A DNA stretch of 28,513 nt from Candidatus Nitrosopumilus sp. Its GTDB lineage: Archaea; Thermoproteota; Nitrososphaeria; Nitrososphaerales; Nitrosopumilaceae. The notes under the pieces were generated by a model. The model saw nothing but the letters and a program-made list of their open reading frames with translations. It ran no database searches and had not been told where the DNA came from. How positions within the stretch are numbered: the first letter of the stretch is position 1; each line of letters starts with the position of its first letter. A program made the position numbers and the translations under genes. Below, piece after piece: positions 14,677 through 23,731 of the stretch. Location: positions 1 to 28,513 of the forward strand of contig JAPYTM010000001.1 of assembly GCA_029941825.1 (NCBI GenBank), written 5' to 3'.

Positions 14677-16131
14677 ATGGCTTCTAGTTTGGGAAAAGAA
14701 AAATCAGGAATTACAGTTTCAAAGAATAGTGATTTTAGTGAATGGTATACTCAAGTAGTTCTAAAAGCAAAACTTGCAGATTATGCTCCAGTTAAAGGAT
14801 TAATTGTGCTCAGACCAGATGGGTATTCTATTTGGGAGTCATTAAGAAGTACATTTGATAAGAAATTTGCAAAAAATGGCATCAGAAATGGATTTCTGCC
14901 AATATTAATTCCAGAATCACTATTAGGAAAAGAAGAAAAACATTTTGCAGGATTTAATCCTGAAGTGTTTTGGGTAACTCATTCAGGAACAAATGAGATT
15001 GGGGATAGATTAGCATTAAGACCAACATCTGAAACATTGGCATACACCATGTATTCCAAATGGATTCAAAGTTGGAGAGATTTACCATTAAAAATTAATT
15101 TTTGGAATACTGCATTAAGGGCTGAAATTAAAGCAACAAAACCATTTCTTAGAACATCTGAATTTTTGTGGCAAGAAGGACATACGGTTCACAGTACACA
15201 AGAAGAAGCAGAAAAAGAAGTTATGAAAATTTTAGATATTTATAAAAAAACTGTTGAGGATGAATTAGCAATACCTGTAGTAACAGGAAAGAAAAGTGAA
15301 AAAGAAAAATTTGTAGGTGCAGTATATACAACTACAATGGAATCAATCATGCCAGATGGAAAGGCATTGCAAATGGGAACATCACATTTTCTAGGACAAA
15401 ACTTTTCAAAACCATTTGAAGTGAAATTTGCAGATAAAGATAATGTAGAACATTTCGCATGGCAAACTTCATGGGGGGTTTCTTGGAGATTAATTGGTGC
15501 AATGATTATGGTTCATGGGGATGATAAGGGATTGGTACTACCACCAAAAGTTGCACCAATGCAAGTAGTAATTGTACCAATTTACAAAAACGATGAAGGA
15601 AAAGAAATTGTATTACCCAAAGTAGATGAGATCAGAGAAAAATTAGAATCTCAAGACATACGAGTACATGTAGATGACAGAGAAGGAATGTCTCCAGGAT
15701 ACAAGTTCAATGACTGGGAGTTGAAGGGAGTTCCATTACGAATTGAGATTGGACCAAAAGATATAGAAAACAAAAGTGTAGTTATAGCAAAAAGACACAA
15801 TCTTGAAAAATCAAGTTTAGGTTTTTCTGAAATTGATAAGATTAGTGAAATTTTAGATGAAATTCAAAAAGAAATGCTAAAAAAAGCCAAAGAACAAGCA
15901 AGTAAAAATACAATAAATATTTCAGATTATTCAGAATTCAAATCAAAAATTGACGAGGGAGGGTTCCTTTGTACCTCATGGTGTGGAAAATTAGAATGTG
16001 AAGAGAAGATCAAAGAAGAAACAGGTGCTGAAATCAGAGTCATTCCATGGGATAGTGAAAATATAACTCAAAAATGTGTATATTGTAAGGAACAAAGTAA
16101 ATCAGTTCCAATTTTTGCAAGAGGGTACTAG
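14677..16131 (+). CDS. proS: Prolyl-tRNA synthetase, archaeal/eukaryotic type
   Basis: A 484-residue class II aminoacyl-tRNA synthetase that charges tRNA-Pro. Class II motifs are seen: motif 1 region near LRPDGYSIWESL, motif 2 with FLRTSEFLWQEGH, the proline-pocket RPTSETLAY, and motif 3 near VHGDDKGLVLPP. An anticodon-binding domain starts with QVVIVPIYKN. The C-terminal domain carries Cys residues (FLCTSWCGKLEC and KCVYC), a zinc site typical of the archaeal type, and the chain ends in ARGY with the characteristic terminal Tyr. There is no editing insertion, and length fits the short archaeal class. egtB follows 36 bases later on the same strand. Confidence 0.97.
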   Translation: MASSLGKEKSGITVSKNSDFSEWYTQVVLKAKLADYAPVKGLIVLRPDGYSIWESLRSTFDKKFAKNGIRNGFLPILIPESLLGKEEKHFAGFNPEVFWVTHSGTNEIGDRLALRPTSETLAYTMYSKWIQSWRDLPLKINFWNTALRAEIKATKPFLRTSEFLWQEGHTVHSTQEEAEKEVMKILDIYKKTVEDELAIPVVTGKKSEKEKFVGAVYTTTMESIMPDGKALQMGTSHFLGQNFSKPFEVKFADKDNVEHFAWQTSWGVSWRLIGAMIMVHGDDKGLVLPPKVAPMQVVIVPIYKNDEGKEIVLPKVDEIREKLESQDIRVHVDDREGMSPGYKFNDWELKGVPLRIEIGPKDIENKSVVIAKRHNLEKSSLGFSEIDKISEILDEIQKEMLKKAKEQASKNTINISDYSEFKSKIDEGGFLCTSWCGKLECEEKIKEETGAEIRVIPWDSENITQKCVYCKEQSKSVPIFARGY

Positions 16132-16167
16132 AAGACATAATAAAGAAAGGAAAATAATTTTTCGAGA

Positions 16168-17472
16168 ATGACTATAAATCTAGAACAAAACAAACCATTA
16201 CTTGAAACATTCAGAGAGACTAGAAAAAGAACATTACAATTGGTAAAGAATTTAGAAAGAGATGACTATATTGTTCAAACTGCATTTTTTATGAGTCCTC
16301 CAAAATGGCACATAGGTCATACTAGTTGGATTTATGAGGCAATTATGAGTAAACTAGATAAGAATTATAAATTTTATTCAAAAGAATTTTCAGAATATCT
16401 AAATTCATACTATCAACAATTTGGCATTCCACATGACAAGGGATTAAGAGGAATTGTTTCAAGACCAACAGTTGATCAAATTTTTCAATACTTTAACACA
16501 ATTAATCAACGAGTGGAAAAATACATCAACTCACATGAACTAACTAATGAGGAAACTAGACTAATTACAATAGGATTTCATCATGAATGTCAACATCAGG
16601 AATTAATGGTTTATGATTTTCAACATTTACTAGCAGAGTCATACAAACCAGTTATACAAAATAAGATCAATCCACAAGGTACAGTAGAGAAAAAATCAGT
16701 ATTCATCAAAGGCGGACTATACACAATGGGGTATAACGGTAAAGAATATTGTTATGATATAGAACTGCCAGAACACAAAGTATACCTTAATGATTATAAA
16801 ATAGATATTTTTCCAATAACAAATCAACAATATTTGGAATTTATAGAATCAGGAGGATATGACACATACAAGTATTGGTTATCAGATGGATGGGAAAAAG
16901 TAAAGGAAAACAAATGGAATGCCCCAATGTATTGGAAAAAAATTGAGGATACATGGCATGTCAGAGACTTTTTAGGAATCAGAAAAATTAATCCAAATGA
17001 ACCAGTAAATCACATTAGCTACTATGAGGCAGATGCTTATTGTAAATGGGCAGGAAAAAGACTGCCAACAGAGGCTGAATGGGAGAAAGCTGCATGCTGG
17101 AATGACTCCACACAGCAAAAAATGATATTTCCTTGGGGGGATGACTCCCCGACCATAAAGAATTGTAATCTACTAGAGTCATACCACTGGGGATGTACAG
17201 ATGTAGGGACATATCCAGATGGGACCAGTCCATCAGGATGTCAACAAATGATGGGTGATGTATGGGAATGGACATCATCAGAGTATACAGGATATCCTGG
17301 ATTCAAATCAGGATTTGATGAGTATAATGACAAGTGGTTTACAAATCAAAAAGTTTTGAGAGGTGGCTCTTTTGGAACACCTACAATGTCAATTAGGAGT
17401 AGTTACAGAAATTTCTTTAGACCTGATGAGAGATGGTTGTTTTCTGGATTTAGATGTGCAGAAGATATTTAA
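16168..17472 (+). CDS. egtB: Ergothioneine biosynthesis sulfoxide synthase EgtB
   Basis: A 434-residue non-haem iron enzyme of the EgtB family, which uses O2 to join hercynine with cysteine or gamma-glutamylcysteine. The N-terminal DinB-like domain (about 10-155) has the three-His iron site: His51 in WHIGHTSW and His139/His143 in HHECQHQEL. The C-terminal FGE-sulfatase-like domain (about 185-434) shows the family blocks GGLYTMG, PVNHISYYEADAYCKWAGKRLPTEAEWE (split here: start near 276), GDVWEWTSS and VLRGGSF, ending FSGFRCAED. OvoA-type proteins carry a fused methyltransferase; this one does not, and EgtD is encoded nearby, so ergothioneine is favoured. Which thiol substrate is used cannot be seen. 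Confidence 0.9.
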   Translation: MTINLEQNKPLLETFRETRKRTLQLVKNLERDDYIVQTAFFMSPPKWHIGHTSWIYEAIMSKLDKNYKFYSKEFSEYLNSYYQQFGIPHDKGLRGIVSRPTVDQIFQYFNTINQRVEKYINSHELTNEETRLITIGFHHECQHQELMVYDFQHLLAESYKPVIQNKINPQGTVEKKSVFIKGGLYTMGYNGKEYCYDIELPEHKVYLNDYKIDIFPITNQQYLEFIESGGYDTYKYWLSDGWEKVKENKWNAPMYWKKIEDTWHVRDFLGIRKINPNEPVNHISYYEADAYCKWAGKRLPTEAEWEKAACWNDSTQQKMIFPWGDDSPTIKNCNLLESYHWGCTDVGTYPDGTSPSGCQQMMGDVWEWTSSEYTGYPGFKSGFDEYNDKWFTNQKVLRGGSFGTPTMSIRSSYRNFFRPDERWLFSGFRCAEDI

Positions 17473-17495
17473 TTTTTAATGAAAAATCACATGGT

Positions 17496-17508
17496 AAAAA
17501 ATATTAAT
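17496..17508 (+). promoter_or_regulatory. TATA-like box before the 114-aa helical gene
   Basis: aaaaaatattaat lies 22-34 bases before the ATG at 17530, which would fit a separate leaderless transcript independent of egtB. Confidence 0.35.
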
Positions 17509-17529
17509 GTATTACTTTGAAAATAAAAA

Positions 17530-17874
17530 ATGAAACCAGACTATCACGGCATGGCAATGGACCTGCTAAATTCAGGAATAGGTGATGAGGGGAGATTAAA
17601 GTTCATTTTAGAGTGTATTGCAAATAACAAGCCACTATACAAGACTGATATGATATTTTTAGAGCATACTAGTAATCAACTTGAATTAAAAATACAAAAA
17701 TTACAAAAGAGTGTACCAGAAAAAACAAAACCCAAAGAAAAACATACACTAATTTCAGATGAATATTTGGATAAACACATAGAAAAAATCATAGATAGGG
17801 ATAATTCAAAAAAAGTAAAAGCACAGGTTGCTATAAAAAGAAAGTCATTTCTTGCAAGACTATTTTCAAGATGA
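17530..17874 (+). CDS. Helical hypothetical protein, 114 aa
   Basis: Small basic protein between egtB and the convergent egtD. The N-terminal part (GDEGRLKFILECIANNKPLY, then a Tyr/Asp turn) resembles a short helical hairpin seen at the ends of many archaeal proteins, similar in feel to SHOCT motifs; the middle (about 47-62) is likely coiled coil and the C-terminus is Lys/Arg-rich (KRKSFLARLFSR). No membrane span. Function not recognised. Position suggests nothing firm about ergothioneine. Confidence 0.7.
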   Translation: MKPDYHGMAMDLLNSGIGDEGRLKFILECIANNKPLYKTDMIFLEHTSNQLELKIQKLQKSVPEKTKPKEKHTLISDEYLDKHIEKIIDRDNSKKVKAQVAIKRKSFLARLFSR

Positions 17875-17950
17875 TTTTGAAATTGTTTTGATATAGACTA
17901 AATTTTACAACCTATAATCACAATAACTCTTTAAATTACATATTTGAGGA

Positions 17951-17966
17951 TTTTTTTTATTTTTTT
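17951..17966 (+). terminator. Oligo-T tract ending the plus-strand transcript
   Basis: Eight T, one A and seven T on the plus strand about 76 bases after the stop at 17874. This fits archaeal termination. It overlaps the AAA-AAA-TAA end of egtD on the other strand. Confidence 0.5.
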
Positions 17967-18970
17967 GATAATAATGTTAGTGAGAAATGATCATTCTCAT
18001 CACACCAAGTATTATTCACCTTAAATCCTGCATCCTCAAAGAGCAAAGTAAGATGAGATAGTTGGAATTTGTGAGAATATTCAGTGTGGATTAGTTCATC
18101 TTTTCTCAAGGGAATAGTAACACCAGACTTTGATATCACTGCTGTTTGGGGTACTAGAGACTTTAGATACATCTCAATTCGCTGTGATTCCTCATTATAC
18201 ACAGAATGATGGGCAAAATTACTCAAATCAAAGTCTGCATCTAGTTCATCATTAATTCTAGATAGCACATTGAGGTTAAACTGAGCAGTAACCCCTGCTG
18301 AATCATTATACGCTGACTCTAAAATGGTAGTATCCTTTACCAAGTCTAGTCCAATTAAAAATAAATCACCAGGTTTCATTGTAGAGTTTATTTTTTTCAA
18401 AAATGTAGCACCATCTTTAGGTGAAAAATTACCAAAACTTGATCCCAAAAAGATTATCAGATTCTTTTTTGTATCATAGTTTTTGAGAAATTCCAATCCC
18501 CCCTCGTAGGTATCAATTATTCCTGTAATGTGTAAATTATCATATTCAGATAGTAGAATTTCAGAGGATTCAGTCAAGATCTCAGAAATATCAATTGGAA
18601 AATACTCTATTCTTTGAAATTTTTCAAATACATCTAAAATTAGTCGAGTTTTAGTAGATGCCCCACTTCCCAACTCCACTAGACGAAATGAATCATCCAG
18701 ATAACTAGACAAATCACTTTGTAATTGTTTTAGAATGCTTACCTCTGTACGTGTAGGGTAATATTCAGGGAGTAGGCAGATTTTTTCAAATAATGCAGAG
18801 CCTTTAATGTCATAAAAAAATTTAGGTGAAATGAATTTCTCATCACGATTTAAACTCGAATAAATCTCATCTGCAAAGGAATTTTCAATTTTTGTAGCAT
18901 GAGGTTTAAAGTATTGTAGTTTATCATCTAGCACATATTTTTTATATTTAACATTAGAGGTGTCACTCAA
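17957..18970 (-). CDS. egtD: L-histidine N-alpha-methyltransferase EgtD
   Basis: A 337-residue SAM-dependent enzyme that trimethylates histidine to hercynine, the first step of ergothioneine synthesis. Family stretches are clear: FFYDIKGSALFEKI and LPEYYPTRTE (51-76), the SAM loop LVELGSGASTKT (97-108), FLGSSFGNF with Asn181 matching the histidine-binding Asn of mycobacterial EgtD, IGLDLVKD, GVTAQFNLN, RIEMYL, and IHTEYSHKF with Glu297/Ser299 matching substrate-site residues. The start is TTG at 18970; the gene faces egtB across one small gene. The product would be the EgtB substrate. Confidence 0.93.
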   Translation of the reverse strand: MSDTSNVKYKKYVLDDKLQYFKPHATKIENSFADEIYSSLNRDEKFISPKFFYDIKGSALFEKICLLPEYYPTRTEVSILKQLQSDLSSYLDDSFRLVELGSGASTKTRLILDVFEKFQRIEYFPIDISEILTESSEILLSEYDNLHITGIIDTYEGGLEFLKNYDTKKNLIIFLGSSFGNFSPKDGATFLKKINSTMKPGDLFLIGLDLVKDTTILESAYNDSAGVTAQFNLNVLSRINDELDADFDLSNFAHHSVYNEESQRIEMYLKSLVPQTAVISKSGVTIPLRKDELIHTEYSHKFQLSHLTLLFEDAGFKVNNTWCDENDHFSLTLLSKK

Positions 18971-19065
18971 GTGTTAGTTTTATTTTCAGTGAGCATAAGT
19001 GTCTTATCACAAATGTATACACATTACCATTTTCTTGATATACAGGTATGAACCAGTAATAATGA
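18971..19065. promoter_or_regulatory. Divergent region between egtD and the ABC ATPase gene
   Basis: A 95-base head-to-head gap. It must hold both promoters, but no TATA-like box stands out from the sequence strongly enough to place. No operator-like palindrome seen. Confidence 0.3.
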
Positions 19066-20031
19066 ATGAGTGAAATACTTCGAGTTGAGCATTTAAAAAA
19101 ATATTTTACAAAAAAAGGAATATTTCGTTCAAAGTCAAGTACCGTCAAAGCAATAGATGATGTTTCATTTTCTCTAGAAAAAGGGGAGGTTTTTGTGTTA
19201 GCTGGTGAATCAGGTTCAGGAAAAACAACTATTGCAAAATTAATTTTAAAATCAATTGATGTAGATTCAGGAAAAATTTTCTTTGAGGGCCAAGAGATTA
19301 CAGGTGATAATAAAAATTTAAAAAAAATTAGAATGAACACACAAATGATTCATCAAGACCCATATGATTCAATTAATCCAAGAATGCGAGTAGAAGGAAT
19401 TGTTTCAGAGCCTCTTGAAATTCATAACATTGGAAATAAAAAAGATAGAGAGAAAAGAGTGATGGAGGTTTTACGGGAAGTAAAATTAGAGCCAGCTGAT
19501 GAAATTATGAAAAAATACCCACACATGTTATCAGGTGGACAAAGACAAAGAGTAGTACTAGCAAGAGCACTAGCACTAAAACCAAAAATAATTCTAGCAG
19601 ATGAACCAGTATCTATGCTTGATGTGTCTATACGTGCAGAAATGCTTGAACTAATGACAGAGTTACAAAAAAAATACAATATTTCATTTATCTATATCAC
19701 TCATGATTTAGCAACTGCGAGATACTTTGGTCAAAGAATAGGAATATTGTACATGGGGAAAATTGTCGAGATTGGACCAATTAGTCAAGTCTTAGAGAAT
19801 CCAAAACATCCATACACACAGGCACTAATTGATGCAATTTCAGAGCCAGACCCAGAAAATTTACACAGATATAAAAAAATTAGAATTAATGAACCTACAG
19901 ATGTTGATGTGTATCAAGGGTGTAGATTCAGAGCAAGATGTCAATATGTAATTGAAAAATGCAAAATTGAACCCGAATTAAATACAGTTGGCAAGAAACA
20001 TCTCTGTGCATGTCATATTGAATTAGATTAA
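19066..20031 (+). CDS. ABC transporter ATP-binding protein, oligopeptide/dipeptide (DppF/OppF) type
   Basis: A 321-residue ATPase with all nucleotide-binding motifs: Walker A GESGSGKT (47-54), Q-loop near IHQDP, signature LSGGQRQR (155-162), Walker B IILADEP (175-181) and switch His213. The C-terminal extension with KHPYTQAL and a Cys-rich end (GCRFRARCQYVIEKC, then LCACH) is the typical tail of Opp/Dpp ATPases, which energise uptake of peptides or nickel. No permease or binding protein is encoded next to it, so it is an orphan within this window. Its stop shares the tetranucleotide TTAA with the convergent smc stop. Confidence 0.92.
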   Translation: MSEILRVEHLKKYFTKKGIFRSKSSTVKAIDDVSFSLEKGEVFVLAGESGSGKTTIAKLILKSIDVDSGKIFFEGQEITGDNKNLKKIRMNTQMIHQDPYDSINPRMRVEGIVSEPLEIHNIGNKKDREKRVMEVLREVKLEPADEIMKKYPHMLSGGQRQRVVLARALALKPKIILADEPVSMLDVSIRAEMLELMTELQKKYNISFIYITHDLATARYFGQRIGILYMGKIVEIGPISQVLENPKHPYTQALIDAISEPDPENLHRYKKIRINEPTDVDVYQGCRFRARCQYVIEKCKIEPELNTVGKKHLCACHIELD

Positions 20032-23000
20032 GTTCTAAGAGAAGGCATTCGTTTGTCTTTGTAAATTACAACATTAGAAACGCCATTCTTTGGAAATACA
20101 CCATAAATCAATTTTGCTTTTTGTACAACAGAGTCTTTTAGAGATACCATAATGAATTGACTTTTCTTAGATCTTTCTTCTAAAATAACTGAAAGTTTCT
20201 CAGCATTAGGTGCATCAAGATGTGCATCTACCTCATCAAACAAGTAAAATGGTGATGGTTGTAATTTTTGAAGTGCCAAAACAAATACGACAGCTGCTAG
20301 TGTTTTTTCACCACCACTAATTGAGGTGGATTCTCTTTTTGGTTTATTCTTAAATTGAATGATATAAGAAATTCCAGAAGTAAATATGTCATCCTCATTT
20401 TGTAATTCTAACCAAGCATTTCCTCCAGTCATTTTATTAAATATTAAACGAATTTCTTTGTCTACTGTATCAAATGCATTCAAGAATGTTTGTCGTTTAT
20501 CTTTTTCAACACTTTCAATGAATGCTATAATTGAATTTCGTTCTTCCTCAAGAGTATTCTTGTTTGCAGACATTGAACGATAACCATTAGAAGTTGTAAT
20601 GTATATCTCAGGTGCCTTTGCATTTAATTCACTAAGAGAATTTAATTCACTAGTTAATCCTTGAACAACAGATTCAACATCAAATGTCTCCATACCTTTC
20701 TTAAATCCAAATACAGTCATAATTTGTTGTAATTTAGATTCAGTTTCCTTCAAATCACGTAAATCACGATTCAAAGAATCAGTTTCACGTTCAGATATAT
20801 TGATTTGGTTTGTCAAATCTTTATCTTTTTCAGATAGAATCTTTAATTTATCATCAAATTCTTTTACTTCCCCAATAGATGAACCAGATGTTGCAATAAG
20901 TTCTTGTTCTTTTTGTCTCAAATCTACAAGAATTGTATTTTTTAATTCTTTTTGTTTTTCCAAGTCTTGAATTTTTGTTTCTATTTCTTTATCTTCTAAA
21001 TTCAAAGAGGACTCTTCATCATAAAGTCGATTGGATTGAGATTGTTCTGCAGTGTCTTTGGTTTGCAGTGTAATTAATTGAGAAGATTTTTCACGATATT
21101 CATTCTTAATTGTAGTGTATGATTCTTCAATGTCTGTTTTTTTTATATTTATTTTAGTTAGTTCAGCTGCAATACGAGTTTGTTCCCCACTAGCATAGTT
21201 TTCCTCAACAATTAAGATTCGTTCATTGAGAGAGGTAACATGAGATTCATGGGCAGATATTTCAGATTTAATAATCAAATGTCTAGAAGTTAATCCAGAA
21301 ATTCTTTTTGTTAATTGTTCTTTCATGTTTGTTGCAGATGAGATTCTTGACTTTAGATTATCATGATTCTCATTTGCAGAAACAAGGGATTTTTCAGAAA
21401 TAGAAAGTCGTGTAGTGTAAGATTGAATAGAGTCATCTATTTTTTTTAATGAGTGTTTTTTATTGAGCATGTATTTTTTAATTATACTAATAGATTGGAA
21501 TAATCCATCAATGTCACTACTCATTGAAATTAATTTAGTGAGTTTTGAGATTTTTGAATTAATATCAATAACTACAGTTCCGCCTTTTGCTTCAAAGAAT
21601 TCACCATCAAGGGTTACTGCTTTGTAACCTGATTGAGATAAATTGTAAGCAGTTTCTCGAGAATTAGTAAGTATGATATTTCCAAATAGGAAGGTTTTGA
21701 GTGCAAAATAGGCAGTATCACAGGTAACATAGTCTGCAAGAATTCCCACAACCCCAGATTGTTTAGGTAAATTTAGTTTGAATTTAGGAATTGCTTCAAG
21801 TGGAATAATTTTTAATTTTGGAAGTTTTTTGCTTCTAGCAAATTCTGCAATTCCAAGTAGTGTTGCAAAATCTTTTACAACAATTGCTTTAATCCAATCA
21901 GAACTTACAGCTAGGACAGAGCGTTCGTATTGTTTATCCCATGAAATCATTTCATAGACTAATCCCTCAATGCCGAGTTTGTCTGCATCCTCTTTTAATT
22001 TAGCAACAGTATAATCTTCATGCATAAATCCCTTGACAGTTTTAATTTTTGATTCATATTGAGTTGCAGCTTTACTTGATTTTTCTAAAATTAAACCTAA
22101 TTCATCCATGTCATTATTTATTTTTAATTTTCTAGTTTGTAATTTTGTGATTCTAGATTTTAATTCATTTACAGTTGCAGTATGATTTGTTGTCATAGAA
22201 TCTAATTTAGTTCCAAATCCAGATAATTCAGTAATATTTTGTTGTGTTTCATCAAATCTTGTAGAATTTGTTTTGATTTTTGTTTCAGATCCTTCTTGTT
22301 CAAGTTGAACTTTAGAAAGTTTTAATTGTACATCATTTAGTTGCGTGGTGAGAGTTTTAATTTTATTATCAATTTCAGATTTTTTAGATGCAGCTTTTGA
22401 TTGTTCTGTTAAAATTTTATGTCGTTGAGTATCAACAAATTCTAAATCTTTGTTAACTTGATTTGTCTTGTTATTTGTTATTTCAATAGATTCTTTCATG
22501 TTTAAAATTTTAATATCAATACCACTTCGAGCAGTTTGTATTTCGTCTAATTCAATTTTAATTTCAGGGATTCTGTTGTGAATTTGGTCTAATCTTTTCT
22601 TTGATGCCGAAATAGCACTGTTGTGAATTTCGTATTGTTCCATTGCAGAACTGAGTTCAGTCTCAATTGAAGCCTTTGATTGGTTATGGGCATCAGCTTT
22701 TGACATTAATTTTGATTTTTCAGCATCAAGTGTATCAATTTGGGTTCGTAAAACATCTCTTTCATCATTAAAAGTGGTTATGTCTGTAGTAATTCCGTGT
22801 AAATTGGATTCTTTTGATTCTTTTTGGATTGAAACGGTCTTCATTTTATTTGCAGCAGATATTGCTTTGTATCTATTTAATTCACGTTCCAAAATATCAT
22901 GACGTAACTTTTGGTTTCGCTCTTCTTCAAGTTCATCAATTCTTTTCTTAATTTCATCCATTCTTGCCAAGGCAACTTTTAATCGTCCATCAGCCTCATC

Positions 23001-23549
23001 GAGTTCTTCTTTGGCCTTTGATGATTTTTCATCAAAATAAGATAGACCAACCAAATCCTCAATTCTTTGTCTATTTTCTTCTGAATTGTATTCTGAAATT
23101 CGGGTAACTGTTCCTTGTTGGACTACATTTAATGCACCTAAACCTGCATTTGCCACATCAAGTAAATCAAGAATCTGACTTCGAGTTGTTTTCTTTTTGT
23201 TAAGATAGTAGATGTTGTCTCCTTGATCATTTAATTCTCTTGTAATTTCAACATTATCTGAATCAACTGCTATTTTTCTATCGGAATTATCAAAGTGTAC
23301 ACTAGATCTTGCCATTTTTGTTCCATGACGATTACCTGGAACATCATGAATCAATGATCGTAAATTAGGAGTCCTCATTATTTTTGGTCTATTTTCACCT
23401 AATGCAAAAATAATTGCATCTAAAATGTTACTCTTACCAGAACCATTAGGTCCTGAAATCGATATTAAACCCGGTTCAAATTGAACTATAGTATTTTTAA
23501 ATCCAAATGACTTGAAACCATAAATTTCAACTTTTTTAATATGAACCAA
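20028..23549 (-). CDS. smc: Chromosome segregation protein SMC
   Basis: A 1173-residue SMC ATPase that organises and segregates chromosomes as a dimer with kleisin partners. Walker A GPNGSGKS is at 33-40, followed by an N-terminal head to about 165. Long coiled coils (about 170-510 and 670-1020) surround a hinge at about 525-660, visible as the non-heptad globular stretch with GYKAVTLDGEFFEAKGG. The C-terminal head has signature SGGEKTLAA from 1078 and Walker B FYLFDEVDAHLD at 1101-1112. Length is normal for archaeal SMC. The start is TTG at 23549, one codon before the conserved beta strand. No scpA or scpB is in the window. Confidence 0.97.
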   Translation of the reverse strand: MVHIKKVEIYGFKSFGFKNTIVQFEPGLISISGPNGSGKSNILDAIIFALGENRPKIMRTPNLRSLIHDVPGNRHGTKMARSSVHFDNSDRKIAVDSDNVEITRELNDQGDNIYYLNKKKTTRSQILDLLDVANAGLGALNVVQQGTVTRISEYNSEENRQRIEDLVGLSYFDEKSSKAKEELDEADGRLKVALARMDEIKKRIDELEEERNQKLRHDILERELNRYKAISAANKMKTVSIQKESKESNLHGITTDITTFNDERDVLRTQIDTLDAEKSKLMSKADAHNQSKASIETELSSAMEQYEIHNSAISASKKRLDQIHNRIPEIKIELDEIQTARSGIDIKILNMKESIEITNNKTNQVNKDLEFVDTQRHKILTEQSKAASKKSEIDNKIKTLTTQLNDVQLKLSKVQLEQEGSETKIKTNSTRFDETQQNITELSGFGTKLDSMTTNHTATVNELKSRITKLQTRKLKINNDMDELGLILEKSSKAATQYESKIKTVKGFMHEDYTVAKLKEDADKLGIEGLVYEMISWDKQYERSVLAVSSDWIKAIVVKDFATLLGIAEFARSKKLPKLKIIPLEAIPKFKLNLPKQSGVVGILADYVTCDTAYFALKTFLFGNIILTNSRETAYNLSQSGYKAVTLDGEFFEAKGGTVVIDINSKISKLTKLISMSSDIDGLFQSISIIKKYMLNKKHSLKKIDDSIQSYTTRLSISEKSLVSANENHDNLKSRISSATNMKEQLTKRISGLTSRHLIIKSEISAHESHVTSLNERILIVEENYASGEQTRIAAELTKINIKKTDIEESYTTIKNEYREKSSQLITLQTKDTAEQSQSNRLYDEESSLNLEDKEIETKIQDLEKQKELKNTILVDLRQKEQELIATSGSSIGEVKEFDDKLKILSEKDKDLTNQINISERETDSLNRDLRDLKETESKLQQIMTVFGFKKGMETFDVESVVQGLTSELNSLSELNAKAPEIYITTSNGYRSMSANKNTLEEERNSIIAFIESVEKDKRQTFLNAFDTVDKEIRLIFNKMTGGNAWLELQNEDDIFTSGISYIIQFKNKPKRESTSISGGEKTLAAVVFVLALQKLQPSPFYLFDEVDAHLDAPNAEKLSVILEERSKKSQFIMVSLKDSVVQKAKLIYGVFPKNGVSNVVIYKDKRMPSLRT

Positions 23550-23700
23550 TGATAGTATTTTCTTATTATGTAGGATAATCGATGGTTAACAAGTTTAGTT
23601 GACAGAATTGCATAATTTTTCTTGTTGAGTTATGATATTTTTCGTAGTGGTCAGTCATAAAAAAATATTTTATAAAAAAAGATCGATTAGTTTTGTCGTA

Positions 23701-23709
23701 CCTATAATT
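23701..23709 (+). promoter_or_regulatory. TATA-like box of the nitrilase-family gene
   Basis: cctataatt lies 23-31 bases before the ATG at 23732, in a 182-base divergent gap that otherwise shows only AT-rich sequence, including a stronger-looking tattttataaaaaa near 23669-23682 that is too far for a leaderless transcript. Confidence 0.35.
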
Positions 23710-23731
23710 ACAAAGGAATTATTCAAAATGT

